DNA from: Povalibacter uvarum | Lineage (GTDB): Bacteria > Pseudomonadota > Gammaproteobacteria > Steroidobacterales > Steroidobacteraceae | Direction of reading: 5' to 3' | NCBI RefSeq assembly: GCF_014202975.1 | Contig: NZ_JACHHZ010000005.1 | Span: 558,001 to 622,000 of the forward strand | Length of the DNA: 64,000 nucleotides | In this document: positions 51,967 through 60,974 of the stretch, piece by piece | Position numbering within the stretch: the stretch's first letter is position 1 | Layout: each line of letters starts with the position of its first letter | Position numbers and translations under genes: made by a program | Notes under the pieces: model-generated | Told to the model about the DNA's origin: nothing | The model's database searches: none | What the model saw: the letters and a program-made list of their open reading frames with translations, nothing else

Positions 51967-54900
51967 TCAACGCAGGTCGCGCACGACCCGGAATCCGGTC
52001 GCCGCATCCGCTGCGCCGCCGACCGCTCTGGTCAACGCCGGGCTGCATTGCGAGATCGGATCGCTGAACGCCCCGCCGCGGGCATTCCAGCCATCACCGT
52101 TTTTCGCCCATTCCTGCGCATTGCCTGCCAGGTTGTAGAGGCCCCAGCTGTTCGGCCGGCCGGCGCGGACGCTGCCGAGGCCGAAGCCGCGGATCTTCTG
52201 GCCGTTGATCTCGACGACGCAGTTGAAGTCGCGTTCCGTGCTGCCGCCCGGGGCACTGGCGGCGTATGACCATTCGGCATCGGTGGGCAGGCGATAGGTT
52301 GCGCCGGTCGTCATGCTCAGCCAGTCGACGTAATTCTGTGCGTCGCTGGCCGCGATCGACGTCATCGGCAGATCGGCCTGTGCGGCGGTGTTGCCGCACT
52401 TCCCCGATGCTTTGCAGAACGCGGCGAATTCGCCGGCGGATACTTCGAACCGGCTGATCGCGAAAGGCTTCGCGGCACCGGCGCCTGCGGGGACGACGAC
52501 CAGTTCGGGGCCACGACCGCCGGTCGGCAGGGAATCGAAGCAGACACCACGGCTGCGTGTCCCGTAACCAGCCAATGCGGGCGTGCATGCGGTCGTCGGC
52601 GCCTGCGATGCCGCGGGCGTCGTGGCGGCAGCTGTTTGTGCGGGTGCCTGAGCCGCAGGCTGCGAGGCTGTCTGCGAAGGCGGGTCTGTTTTCGCCGGGG
52701 CAGGCGCTGTCGAGGAGGGCGTTGCAGCCGCTGTCGGGGCCTGCGCTGGCGGCGTCTGCTTCGACGAGGCCGCGAGTTGCTGCGAATACTCTTCGCGAGC
52801 AGCAACGATCTGCGGATTGGTGCGATCGAGCTCGAGTGCCCGATCGATCTGCGACATCGCTGTGTCGAATCGTCCGTTGCGAGCCGCCGTTGCGGCCAGT
52901 CGCACGTACGCACCAGCGATCGCTTTCGGCGCCGTGCTGAGGAAAGGATCGTTCGCAGGCAGGCCGGCGCGCAGGTCACGCAACGTTGCCGTTGCGCCCG
53001 CGACATCGTTCGCCGTCGCCTGGTCGGAGAGCTTCTGTCTCAATGCCGCGAGTTCGGCGAGGCGTTTCTGTTCGCGATCCTTCGCGTCCTGCTCCGCGCG
53101 CATCTGGGCGAGCAACTGCTGCTCCTGCGCGATCGCCGACAAGCCGGGCGCGAAGGCTTTCGCCTGCTGCAGCGTGCGTTCTGCTTCGCTCAACCGGCCC
53201 TGCGAACGCAGCGTCGTCGCGGCGGTTACGTGCACCTCAGCCGCCCGCTGCCTTGCGGAGACGATGACTGAATCCTGCGGTGAAAGGTACGCCGACAGCT
53301 TCGCGAGCTGCGAATGGACCTTGATGTCCCAGGCATCGTCGGCCGCGGGTGTCTGCAGCAATGCGTCGAGTGCGCGATTGATTTCAGCGCCGCCGTTCGA
53401 GCTCGGTTGCCCTCGGGCCGCATCGATCGCTGAGCGTCTCGCGTCCACGAACTGCGGCTGGACGATGTCCGCGTATCTCGCTAGCAACGCTTGCGCATCG
53501 TCGTACGACTGGCGCGAAGACAGAGTCTGGATTTCGTTGCCGAGCAACTCTTCGACGCGGCGCCTCGCCACCGTCAAGGCAGCGTCGTCGTCCGCTGCGG
53601 ACTGGAGCAGCAGCAGATCTTCGTGCACCGGATCGAACGCGCTCAGCGATGTCGCGGCGGACAGCTCGCCCGCCAGTTTGCGGCGCAGATCCGCCATGCG
53701 TGTTGCCTGGCGTTGCGCTTCGAGCTCGCGTGCAACTGTGTCGTTCAGGTCTTTCAGCGTGCGGTCGGACGGCGCCACGATCAATCCGGCCTGCGTGAGC
53801 GACTGTGCGAGCGCGACGTCCTCCTTGCGAAGCGCGATCTGCGCCTGTTCTGCGTAGGCCGACGGCAAGCGGGGATCGATGAGCAAAGGATGCTTCGGAT
53901 CGATCTGCGCGACGATACGCAGCACGCCCGCGACGCTGTCTGCGTTCTGGGTGTCCACCAGCCAGCCCTTGGACAGATATTCGTCGAGACGGTCGCTCTG
54001 CCGCTTGATCTCATCGTTCTTGCGCGTCGTGAGCGCTTCGCCGATCTGCGAAACCGCCTGCGAATCCGGGAACAGTTTGCGCAGTTCGACGAGCTGCGCT
54101 TCCGCTTGCGGATAGTCGTAACGCTGCTTGCTCGCATCCGTCGCCGAGTCGATCTTCGAGTTGAAATGACCGATCAGGGCACTACGCAGATTGTCGTCGA
54201 GCAGCAGCGTCACGCGCGCATCTGCCGGCAGTGCTTCGATGCCGGGCAGCGCCTGCTGGATCGATTCTTCCGTGCCTGTGCGGATCAGGCCGGCCAGCGC
54301 TTCCTCGCGACGGCGCTGGAGATAGTCGGGAACGAGCAGTGCCGCGACCGCGCCAAGGACGAGCACGCCAGCTGCAATGCCGCCCCACAAAGCGGGCGAA
54401 CGCTTTTCCGGCGAAATCTCTTCGAGGAACTTTGCGATGCTCGGTGTGCGGGCATCCCGGTCGAACGCGAGCGATCGCCGCAGCGCGCGCCATTGCCGGC
54501 TCGTGAGTCCACGAATCGGCTTCGGCTTCATCTTCGCATCGCGGGCCTGGACGGCCGTCTTGCGTTCGAACGGATGCGTGCAGGTGAGCAGCTCGTACAC
54601 GACGCAGCCAAGCGCATAGATGTCGTCGCGAGGATCGGGTTCGAGCCCTTCGATCATTTCGCAGCTCGCGTACGCTGGTGTCAGCGCGCCGAGCGTGCCT
54701 GGATCGAACAGCGTCATCGCGCTGGTATCGTCGGCATTGGCGTCAGGCCGCTTCGCGGCGCGCGCGATTCCGAAATCGAATACTTTGATCGTGCCGTGCT
54801 TCGTGATGAAGGCATTCGCGGGCTTGAAGTCGGAGTGCACGACCTGGTGTTCGTGCGCGTAGCCGAGTGCACCGCACAGACCGCGAACGATCGGCAGCGC

Positions 54901-55698
54901 CTTCACCATCGTGAGACCGACGCCTTCGAGTCCCTTGATGTAGCGATCGAGCGGCTGGCCTTCGAGCAGCTCCATGACGATGTAGACATTCGCGCCGTCG
55001 CGATCGAAGTCATACACCGTGACGATGTTCGGATGGGCGAGCGTCTGCGCCTTGCGGGCTTCGCGCTGCAGCGCCTTCAGCGATTCGGGATGGCGCTTGA
55101 AATCCTCACCGAGGACTTTCAGCGCGGCGTAGGGATTGCGGTCTTGCGCTTCTTCCTTGCGCAAGTCGCGCACGCGGAAGACGACGCCCATGCCACCCTT
55201 GCCGATGATGTCTTCGAGGATGAAACGCTCTTTGACTGTGTCGCCGGGACGCCAGGGGCGCGCCTGGCTCGACGCGGCCTGCAACGAATCCCAGTTCGGG
55301 CCGGTCGAGTTGCCGCTCGTGCGGGGACGCTCTTCGGGAGGGGCGAGAGCAGTCGCCTGGTCATCGGCGAGAATCTTCTCGCCAGGGCGATACTTGGTTT
55401 CTTCTTCGTCGCTGACGGAAACCGCGGACGGGCGGTACCTGGTTTCCTCGTCTTCGGGTGCCTTGGCCGGAGGCGCTGGCGGAATGACAGGGGGCGTCGT
55501 CGAACGAACGACTTCCATCAGGTCGAGATAAGCCGGTCCGTTGATGCGTCCCTGGCGATACGTGTTCTCGATGAGGGCGCCGAGCACAGGCGCCAGGGAA
55601 GGCTCCCGCGACAGATCGGCCCGCAATTCACCCTGCAGCGCGGGCAGGTCGGTCTGGCCTTCGACGAAGGATTCCAGCGCCGGTCGGAACTGACTCAT
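51967..55698 (-). CDS. Membrane Ser/Thr protein kinase with C-terminal formylglycine-generating-enzyme-like domain
   Basis: A 1243-residue protein. Residues 158-430 are a Hanks-type kinase: glycine loop GKGGMG (166-171), lysine K194, HSD at 288-290 in place of HRD, with FKPAN, then DFG (308-310). One membrane helix lies at 437-457. Residues about 460-1000 are charged, helical and repeat-like (TPR/coiled type). A proline/alanine-rich linker follows, and residues about 1060-1243 resemble the SUMF1/FGE domain (RLPTDAEWSYAASAPGG, WGLYNLAGNAQEW, GFRVVRDL). The N-terminal EETRYRP and EETKYRP repeats could be phosphothreonine sites. Partners are not apparent nearby. Confidence 0.92.
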   Translation of the reverse strand: MSQFRPALESFVEGQTDLPALQGELRADLSREPSLAPVLGALIENTYRQGRINGPAYLDLMEVVRSTTPPVIPPAPPAKAPEDEETRYRPSAVSVSDEEETKYRPGEKILADDQATALAPPEERPRTSGNSTGPNWDSLQAASSQARPWRPGDTVKERFILEDIIGKGGMGVVFRVRDLRKEEAQDRNPYAALKVLGEDFKRHPESLKALQREARKAQTLAHPNIVTVYDFDRDGANVYIVMELLEGQPLDRYIKGLEGVGLTMVKALPIVRGLCGALGYAHEHQVVHSDFKPANAFITKHGTIKVFDFGIARAAKRPDANADDTSAMTLFDPGTLGALTPAYASCEMIEGLEPDPRDDIYALGCVVYELLTCTHPFERKTAVQARDAKMKPKPIRGLTSRQWRALRRSLAFDRDARTPSIAKFLEEISPEKRSPALWGGIAAGVLVLGAVAALLVPDYLQRRREEALAGLIRTGTEESIQQALPGIEALPADARVTLLLDDNLRSALIGHFNSKIDSATDASKQRYDYPQAEAQLVELRKLFPDSQAVSQIGEALTTRKNDEIKRQSDRLDEYLSKGWLVDTQNADSVAGVLRIVAQIDPKHPLLIDPRLPSAYAEQAQIALRKEDVALAQSLTQAGLIVAPSDRTLKDLNDTVARELEAQRQATRMADLRRKLAGELSAATSLSAFDPVHEDLLLLQSAADDDAALTVARRRVEELLGNEIQTLSSRQSYDDAQALLARYADIVQPQFVDARRSAIDAARGQPSSNGGAEINRALDALLQTPAADDAWDIKVHSQLAKLSAYLSPQDSVIVSARQRAAEVHVTAATTLRSQGRLSEAERTLQQAKAFAPGLSAIAQEQQLLAQMRAEQDAKDREQKRLAELAALRQKLSDQATANDVAGATATLRDLRAGLPANDPFLSTAPKAIAGAYVRLAATAARNGRFDTAMSQIDRALELDRTNPQIVAAREEYSQQLAASSKQTPPAQAPTAAATPSSTAPAPAKTDPPSQTASQPAAQAPAQTAAATTPAASQAPTTACTPALAGYGTRSRGVCFDSLPTGGRGPELVVVPAGAGAAKPFAISRFEVSAGEFAAFCKASGKCGNTAAQADLPMTSIAASDAQNYVDWLSMTTGATYRLPTDAEWSYAASAPGGSTERDFNCVVEINGQKIRGFGLGSVRAGRPNSWGLYNLAGNAQEWAKNGDGWNARGGAFSDPISQCSPALTRAVGGAADAATGFRVVRDLR

Positions 55699-55995
55699 CC
55701 GTGATCACCCGCGACCTGCGAGTCCCCGAAGGCCCTGGGATCGACGCTCATATTTATGTCCAAGAGGCTCAACTTCGGCCCGCGACCCGCGTCGCGCTGC
55801 CCACCCGCTGCTTATTTGCGGCGAATCATAAGCCTGCGCATCGATTCGCACTATCGACCAGGTCTCGGGGGAGGGGGCGCGGCCGGTTTTGCCGGGACTT
55901 CGGGGTCGACAGCCGCGCGTTCGAAGCTTCTTGTTGGGATCGCGGCGACGGGTGCGGCGTCAGCGAGGCGGCCTGGCCTCGCTGACGCCCGCAAA
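55699..55995. other. Intergenic region upstream of the kinase gene
   Basis: Contains a terminator-like stem (55957-55988) for the dienelactone hydrolase-like gene, and an inverted repeat GCTTAT (55810-55815), 12 bases, ATAAGC (55828-55833) that may be an operator. An AT-rich patch CATATTTATG (55750s) could hold the kinase promoter on the minus strand; the boxes are not convincing. Confidence 0.4.
55957..55988 (-). terminator. Strong stem-loop downstream of the dienelactone hydrolase-like gene
   Basis: GCGTCAGCGAGGC (55957-55969) and GCCTCGCTGACGC (55976-55988) form a perfect 13-bp stem with a 6-base loop, 7 bases after the stop. No T-run follows, but the stem is the strongest in the window. 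Confidence 0.65.
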
Positions 55996-56871
55996 TCAAG
56001 CGAGCGCTTCCTTGAACAGCGCCAGCAGGCGTCCCCACGCCTTTTCAGCCTGCTCTTCGTTGTAGACCTGCGAATCCGGAGGGCACCAGCCGTGCATTGC
56101 CGGGTAGACCTCGATCTCCGCGGGCAGCTTTGCTTTCGCGAACGCTTCGCGCAGTGCGTCCTTGGCTTCCGGCTGACGCTTGTCGTCGTTGTCGGCGATC
56201 GCGAAGAGATAGTGCGCCTTCATCTGCCCCACGAGCAGATGCGGACTGTCGGGCTTGTCAGTGACGAGACCGCCGCCGTGGAACGAAGCGCCCGCGCCGA
56301 TCCGCTCGGGAAACGCAGCCGCCGTGCGCATCGTGAACGGTCCGCCCATGCAGTAGCCGGTGGTTCCGATCTTGCGCTTCGTGTCGACGGAGGATTGCTT
56401 GTCGAGATACTCGATGAAGGATTTCGCATCGGTGAGCACGGTCTGCGGACTCAGCGTTCCTGCGAGCGCCATGAGTGCCGAGCGCGTTTCGGGATCCTGG
56501 AAGTTTGCTTTCTCGGGCGCTGTAGGCGCTTTCTTCGTGCGGTAGAACGGATTCACGACGAGGACCGAGTAGCCGGATTCAGCGAGGCGCTTGCCCATCT
56601 GCCGGAACGTGGGGCGCAGGCCGAAGATGTCCGGCCAGATGAGCACGCCGGGATGCTTGCCCTTCGCGGGATGAACGAAGTACGCATCGCACACGCCGTC
56701 AGCCGTCTTGATCTCGATCTCCGATTCCTTCGTCTCGGCGGCGTTCGCGATGCCGGGCATCATGGCTGTCAGCCCCGTTCCAACCGCCAGCGCACCGAAC
56801 GTTCGTCGCGAGAGCTCCTTGGATCGCAGCTGATACTCGATCATGTCGTCCATCGAGTCGTTGTCGCACAT
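55996..56871 (-). CDS. Tat-exported dienelactone hydrolase family protein
   Basis: A 291-residue alpha/beta hydrolase. The N-terminus carries a twin-arginine motif (SRRTFGAL, R22-R23) and a hydrophobic stretch ending near ANAAE, so it is exported folded. The dienelactone-hydrolase triad is visible: Cys174 in GYCMGG, an aspartate in ADNDD (227-230) and His260 in MHGWC. The ATG at 56871 has a GGGGG site ahead. Its natural substrate is unknown; few such exported forms are tied to dienelactone breakdown. Confidence 0.87.
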   Translation of the reverse strand: MCDNDSMDDMIEYQLRSKELSRRTFGALAVGTGLTAMMPGIANAAETKESEIEIKTADGVCDAYFVHPAKGKHPGVLIWPDIFGLRPTFRQMGKRLAESGYSVLVVNPFYRTKKAPTAPEKANFQDPETRSALMALAGTLSPQTVLTDAKSFIEYLDKQSSVDTKRKIGTTGYCMGGPFTMRTAAAFPERIGAGASFHGGGLVTDKPDSPHLLVGQMKAHYLFAIADNDDKRQPEAKDALREAFAKAKLPAEIEVYPAMHGWCPPDSQVYNEEQAEKAWGRLLALFKEALA

Positions 56872-57211
56872 GTCGTATCCCCCTTTGAATTCGCATGAAG
56901 GTTGGACGGTGAAGCCGCCGGTGCGGATGGTACAACCGGTGGGCCCGGCCATCCGTGTGTAAACGTCAATCCGGCAGGGCGTGGGACATTCTGCCTGCGG
57001 CGGGCAAGCGACGAGCGACGAGTTGCGAGCTGTGAGCGGTGAGCCGGAAAGTCTCTTCCGGCGCTGGCTCGTGCTCGTCGCGCGCAGCCCGCTGAAGAGA
57101 ACGACCACCGCGACACTACGTTCGTCCTACGCAAACACACTGGGCACCATCGTACGCGCGGAACGTTAGGAACTCGCCAATCTGGCAATTTCCGGTACGA
57201 GGGTGATGCAC
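56872..57211. other. Gene-free stretch between divergent genes
   Basis: Divergent promoters for the hydrolase and the small charged protein should lie here. 57009-57050 is a low-complexity GACGAGCGACGAGTTGCGAG stretch like that at 31055-31095. I see no RNA gene. An open frame across it on the minus strand has no protein-like character. Confidence 0.55.
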
Positions 57212-57571
57212 ATGGCGAATCCACAGGGGCCCGGCACGGGAGGCCAGCGGCCGTCGAAGCAGAAGCAGGGAACGTTCCGTCCAGAGCAGCAAGGCTCGGA
57301 TGAAGATCAGACCCAGGTGGCGACTCCACAGCCCCAACGAGCAGACAAGCAAGCAGGCAAGCGAGCAGACGGGGCCGATCGCGGCGGCGAGTCTGATCGC
57401 AAAGCCGCCGATCGTGTCGAGATCGGCGATCCGGTGCCTGAAGGCGATCGGACGATCAAGGCGGATCGGGGCTCGGCTCGCGCCACCGGCCGTCAGGGCG
57501 AAACCGGCGAGGATGAGGATCTGCCGGATGCCGATAGAGGCGTTGAAGGGACGAGAGGTGGGAAGCACTGA
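57212..57571 (+). CDS. Small hydrophilic protein of unknown function
   Basis: A 119-residue protein rich in Gly, Asp, Glu, Lys, Arg and Gln, with no hydrophobic core, so probably disordered (MANPQGPGTGGQRPSKQKQG start; PEQQGSDEDQ; PDADRGVEGTRGGKH end). I do not recognise a family. The ATG follows CGAGGGTGATGCAC. The opposite strand is also open but its product looks like an antisense translation. It ends just before a 22-base tandem duplication. Confidence 0.55.
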   Translation: MANPQGPGTGGQRPSKQKQGTFRPEQQGSDEDQTQVATPQPQRADKQAGKRADGADRGGESDRKAADRVEIGDPVPEGDRTIKADRGSARATGRQGETGEDEDLPDADRGVEGTRGGKH

Positions 57572-57612
57572 CGTCTGGTGCTGCCGTCATTGACGTCTGG
57601 TGCTGCCGTCAT
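57569..57612. repeat. Perfect 22-bp tandem duplication
   Basis: TGACGTCTGGTGCTGCCGTC plus AT occurs twice back to back (57569-57590 and 57591-57612). The second copy ends within the first bases of a family A repeat. Confidence 0.95.
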
Positions 57613-57733
57613 TCCCGCGAAAGCGGGAATCCATCCGCCTTAGGCGTCTGCGCTAAAGATGGACTCCCGCTTTCGCGGGAGTGACGGAGAGGCCCGCGCA
57701 GAGGTGACGGAGAGGCCTGCGCGGGAGTGACGG
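57608..57733. repeat. Family A repeat cluster between convergent genes
   Basis: A full inverted pair (GTCATTCCCGCGAAAGCGGG ... CCCGCTTTCGCGGGAGTGAC) is followed by two damaged partial copies ending GTGACGG. The cluster separates the small charged protein from the DUF899 gene. Confidence 0.85.
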
Positions 57734-57740
57734 AAGCTCC

Positions 57741-58469
57741 TCACCCGTAGGTCGGCTTCTGAGGCCATCCCTCCGGCGAATCCTCGAAGCTCTCCTGCCG
57801 GCCATACGGCGTGCGATCGAGCAGCGCGTATGAATCAGTGATCGACTCGGTGCCACGCGCGTAGGTTGAGTACGTGTGAAACACCTCGTTGCCCACTCGG
57901 AAGAACACACTGAGGCCATGCTCTTCGCCCTGCGTACCGCTTGGGGCGCCGAGGCTTTCGATTTCAGCCTTGCTGCGATAGTTGTATTCGACCGGCCGGA
58001 CTTTCTCATCCAGCGTCACGTGAAAGTCGTAGTTGAAGTCGCTGCCCTGTGACGAATACCAGGTGCGATTCCATCCCTTCTGGGTCTTGAAGCGCTGCAG
58101 CTTCTCCAGCGGCGCACGCGACACCAGCGCAAACGTCGTATTGCGCGCATTGAGCAGCGACAGATCGCCCATCTCATCGACGAGACCCGTGCAGCCGACG
58201 CAGCCCTTCTCCCAGCCCGGATCGAACATGAAGTGATAGATCACGAGCTGGCGGCGCCCCTCGAACATGTCGAGCAGGCTGACCTTGCCGTTCGGGCCGT
58301 CGAAGCGATAATCCTTCGTGACTCTCGTCATCGGCAATCGGCGCCGCGCGGCGTTGACGCGATCGAAGTGCTGCGTCAGTTCCTTCTCTTCCTCGAGCAG
58401 GGCTTTGCGTCGTTGCAGCCATTCGTCCGGCGAAACGATTGGTGGCATGGGGACGGTTTCGGTGCTCAC
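57741..58469 (-). CDS. DUF899 family protein (thioredoxin-like fold)
   Basis: A 242-residue DUF899 protein, a family with a thioredoxin-like fold and no settled function. The family features are clear: [20 protein letters not shown] at the start, [20 protein letters not shown], and [20 protein letters not shown], whose CVGC resembles a redox CxxC. The GTG start has GAGAGG ahead; an ATG at 58448 is the alternative. No signal peptide. Confidence 0.9.
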   Translation of the reverse strand: MSTETVPMPPIVSPDEWLQRRKALLEEEKELTQHFDRVNAARRRLPMTRVTKDYRFDGPNGKVSLLDMFEGRRQLVIYHFMFDPGWEKGCVGCTGLVDEMGDLSLLNARNTTFALVSRAPLEKLQRFKTQKGWNRTWYSSQGSDFNYDFHVTLDEKVRPVEYNYRSKAEIESLGAPSGTQGEEHGLSVFFRVGNEVFHTYSTYARGTESITDSYALLDRTPYGRQESFEDSPEGWPQKPTYG

Positions 58470-58611
58470 GGCGAATACCTCTCAATGAGTGTGGAAGCCC
58501 GAGGACGCGTGGCCCCCAGTCCTTCCGACAAATCCGGCCGCAGAGGGCGGATCCTTGACGATGATCCTCGCAACGCCTGAGATCGATCCGGGTTCGTTTA
58601 CATTGGCAAGC

Positions 58612-59142
58612 ATGATGAGTTCAGCCACCTTGAGCATCGCTGCCGCCTCGCTCGCCGACGTCGCGGTGCTCAGCGAAATCGGTCGGGAGACTTACAGCGA
58701 CCATTTCAGCGCGATCTGGACACCGGGGAACCTGTCGCGGTTTCTCGAGCGTGATTTTTCGGAGAGTGCCTTGCGAACGACGCTCGCTGCGCCCGATCGT
58801 CATTCCTGGTGGATCGCGACCGAATCGCCGGATCGGGTCGCGGGGTTCGCGAAGGTCAACTGGAATGCGATTGAACCCGTCACCGGCATGCGCGGCGCGG
58901 AGTTGCAGAAGATCTATTTCCGTCGCGGCATCACCGGCAAAGGCCATGGCGCCCGGCTGGTGAACGTCATCATCGAAGAGGCCGTTGCTCGCGGCAGCGG
59001 ACTCATCTGGCTGGACGTGCTCAAGACGAACGCTGGTGCCCAGCGCCTTTATGCGCGGCTCGGATTCCGCATCTGCGGCGAGCAGCCTTTCGCGGCCGAT
59101 ACGGGAGAAATCGGGATGTTCATCATGCGCCGCGACATCTGA
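58612..59142 (+). CDS. GNAT family N-acetyltransferase
   Basis: A 176-residue acetyltransferase with the acetyl-CoA loop YFRRGITGKGHGARLVNVII (about residues 100-119) and the closing LDVLKTNAGAQRLYARLGFR. Substrate unknown. The paired ATGs at 58612 and 58615 precede the first strand; the frame stays open upstream (from an ATG at 58561), so the start is not certain. Confidence 0.85.
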   Translation: MMSSATLSIAAASLADVAVLSEIGRETYSDHFSAIWTPGNLSRFLERDFSESALRTTLAAPDRHSWWIATESPDRVAGFAKVNWNAIEPVTGMRGAELQKIYFRRGITGKGHGARLVNVIIEEAVARGSGLIWLDVLKTNAGAQRLYARLGFRICGEQPFAADTGEIGMFIMRRDI

Positions 59143-59236
59143 GGCCGGCTTGCATTCCGGGTGGCAGCAGCCATAAATAAGTGAGGCCGCCTCGCTGATT
59201 GAAGGGGGCTGTAGTGATTCGCAGGCGGAGAGGGTG

Positions 59237-59503
59237 ATGGCGACAGGTTGGGCAGGCGATGGCGCGGTGCAGGATCAGATCGATGCCACCGTGAAGGACG
59301 GCATCAGCCGGGCCAAGGCGCGCCTGCCTTCCGGGCCGAGCCTCACTCATTGCGAAGAATGCGGAGCGACTATTCCCGAAGCCCGTCAGCAGGCTGTTCC
59401 GGGCGTGCGCCTGTGCGTCGTTTGCCAGGAGGCGGAGGACAAGGAGGAGGCGCAGTTCGCGGGATATAACAGGCGGGGGAGCAAAGATAGTCAGCTACGC
59501 TGA
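59237..59503 (+). CDS. DksA/TraR-type C4 zinc finger protein (small)
   Basis: An 88-residue protein with a zinc finger CEECGATIPEARQQAVPGVR followed by LCVVCQ: two CxxC pairs spaced as in DksA/TraR-like proteins such as YbiI. It lacks the long coiled coil of DksA. Such small forms may bind RNA polymerase's secondary channel, but the role of this size class is mostly unknown. A GGAGAGGG ribosome site sets the ATG at 59237. Confidence 0.87.
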   Translation: MATGWAGDGAVQDQIDATVKDGISRAKARLPSGPSLTHCEECGATIPEARQQAVPGVRLCVVCQEAEDKEEAQFAGYNRRGSKDSQLR

Positions 59504-59552
59504 CGTGCGCCGGATAGCCCGCGGGCCGCTGGTCAGACTGTGTGCCCCCGCC

Positions 59553-59690
59553 GTCATTCCCGCGCAAGCGGGAACCATGCCTTGAATGAGATGGACTCCC
59601 GCTTTCGCGGGAGTGACGGAAAAAGATGGACTCCCGCCTGCGTGGGAGTGATGGAGTAAAGATGGATTCCCGCTTGCGCGGGAATGACGG
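59553..59690. repeat. Family A repeat cluster, four palindromes
   Basis: Four copies of the CTCCCGC/ATTCCCGC palindrome stand in a row between the convergent zinc-finger and deaminase genes, alternating in the flanking GATGGA and GTGACGG. It appears to have grown by local duplication. Confidence 0.88.
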
Positions 59691-59697
59691 GACCTGC

Positions 59698-60705
59698 CTA
59701 CGCCGCCCGTCGCAGGTAGTTCTCAACCTGCTGCAGATACGCCGCGCGCTTTTCCTCCGGCAGCCACGCGACGACAAAACTGTTCTTCACGAGTTGCACG
59801 ATCTCCGCGAGGCTCAGGCCGCCTTCATCATGGAGCGCCGTCAGGTTTTCGTTCAGGTACGCGCGGAAGTATGCCGGATCATCCGAGTTGATCGTCGCGC
59901 GCATTCCCAGCTGCAGCATTCGCTGAATCTCGGGGGCGGTCAGGTTCTGAACGACGAAGCGATTCGAGATGGGGCAAACCGTCAGGCCGAGGCCGCGTTC
60001 GCGGATCGTCTTGCAGAGCAACGGATCCTCGAGTGAGTTGACGCCGTGATCGATGCGGTCGACGCCGATGACATCGAGACATTGGTCGATGTGCGTGAGC
60101 GTGTTCTGCTGGTTCACGTCGCAATGCATCGTGAGTCTCAATCCCTCTCGCCGCGCGCGTGCGAAGACTTCCGCGAACTTGACCGGCGGATTGTTCTTCT
60201 CGTCCGAGTCGAGCCCCACGCCAACGATCCATTTCTTGTACGGCAGCGCCTGTTCGAGCGTCTGCATTGCCGATTCCGCGCTCATGTCGCGCAGGAAGCA
60301 GAGGATGAGCTGAGTGTCGATTCCAAGTTCCGCTCGCGCACGTTCCTGCGCGCGACGGATGCCTCGGATCACCGTATCGAAGGCGACTCCGCGGCTCGTG
60401 TGAGCCTGCGGATCGAAAAACATCTCCGCGTAGATGACGTGTTGCTCGCGTGCTTTCGCGAGGTACTGCCAGGTCAGTTCGAAGAAATCGTCTTCGTGTT
60501 GAAGAACGTTCATCGCCTTGTAGTAGATCGAGAGGAACGAGGGCAGATCGTGGAAGTTGTAGGCGGCCAGCAGCGCTTCGGGAGTGTCGTAGTCGAGTGC
60601 CACCCCGTTCTTCCTCGCGAGTGCGAAGCTGAGCTCGGGCTCGAGCGTGCCCTCGAGATGCACGTGAAGCTCGGCCTTGGGCAGGTGGGCGATGAATGCG
60701 TTCAT
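59698..60705 (-). CDS. Adenine/adenosine deaminase family protein with altered active-site motif
   Basis: A 335-residue cytosolic member of the adenosine deaminase family. Overall it is closest to bacterial adenine deaminases (LPKAELHVHLEGTLEPELSF, FFDPQAHTSRG, GVGLDSDEKNNPP, SDDPAYF). Zinc ligands H14, H16, H194, H220 and D275 are kept. The usual HAGE motif, which carries the catalytic glutamate, reads HCDV (194-197), so Val stands where Glu is expected. Similar HCDV(D/N)Q variants occur in a subgroup of the family as I recall it. The substrate may therefore differ from adenosine or adenine. It is distant from the purine operon. Confidence 0.85.
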   Translation of the reverse strand: MNAFIAHLPKAELHVHLEGTLEPELSFALARKNGVALDYDTPEALLAAYNFHDLPSFLSIYYKAMNVLQHEDDFFELTWQYLAKAREQHVIYAEMFFDPQAHTSRGVAFDTVIRGIRRAQERARAELGIDTQLILCFLRDMSAESAMQTLEQALPYKKWIVGVGLDSDEKNNPPVKFAEVFARARREGLRLTMHCDVNQQNTLTHIDQCLDVIGVDRIDHGVNSLEDPLLCKTIRERGLGLTVCPISNRFVVQNLTAPEIQRMLQLGMRATINSDDPAYFRAYLNENLTALHDEGGLSLAEIVQLVKNSFVVAWLPEEKRAAYLQQVENYLRRAA

Positions 60706-60921
60706 GAAGAATCCCCGGTGTTTTTTCTCTCCGGCAGCATCGCTGCAAGTCCGGGGCCACGACGATTCGGCGGCCGAATCGGGCTATCCTGTCCGACGAC
60801 AGTGCGGCGTCATCGAATTGACGCTCCAAGTCTGGGCGACGCGTGTTACGCGGGACAGGTCTCGAATCTGTGACCTGTGCATGGAACGCACCGCGGGCAG
60901 TGCGTTGCAATCGGTCCGATA

Positions 60922-60944
60922 CCGGCCCTTCGTCGAAGGCCGGC
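60922..60944. repeat. REP-like hairpin upstream of the PI-PLC gene
   Basis: CCGGCCCTTCG, a T, then CGAAGGCCGG form a stem with one bulge, followed by GGCCGCTCCCACAAG. Read on the other strand it starts TGTGGGAGCGGCCGGCC, the form of REP elements in several gammaproteobacteria. It lies 30 bases before the gene start. Confidence 0.6.
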
Positions 60945-60974
60945 CGCTCCCACAAGAAACGAGGATCGCCCGCG

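Noticed and set aside
51967-55698. Kinase as part of a type VI secretion locus.
   Set aside because: No tss, hcp or vgr genes are nearby; the architecture alone is not enough.
53491-55704. A 737-codon plus-strand frame opposite the kinase gene.
   Set aside because: Arg/Phe/Asp-rich antisense product with no motif, while the minus strand encodes an intact kinase and FGE-like domain.
57116-57568. Minus-strand 150-codon frame opposite the small charged protein.
   Set aside because: Leu/Arg-rich antisense composition; the plus-strand frame has a ribosome site and coherent hydrophilic composition.
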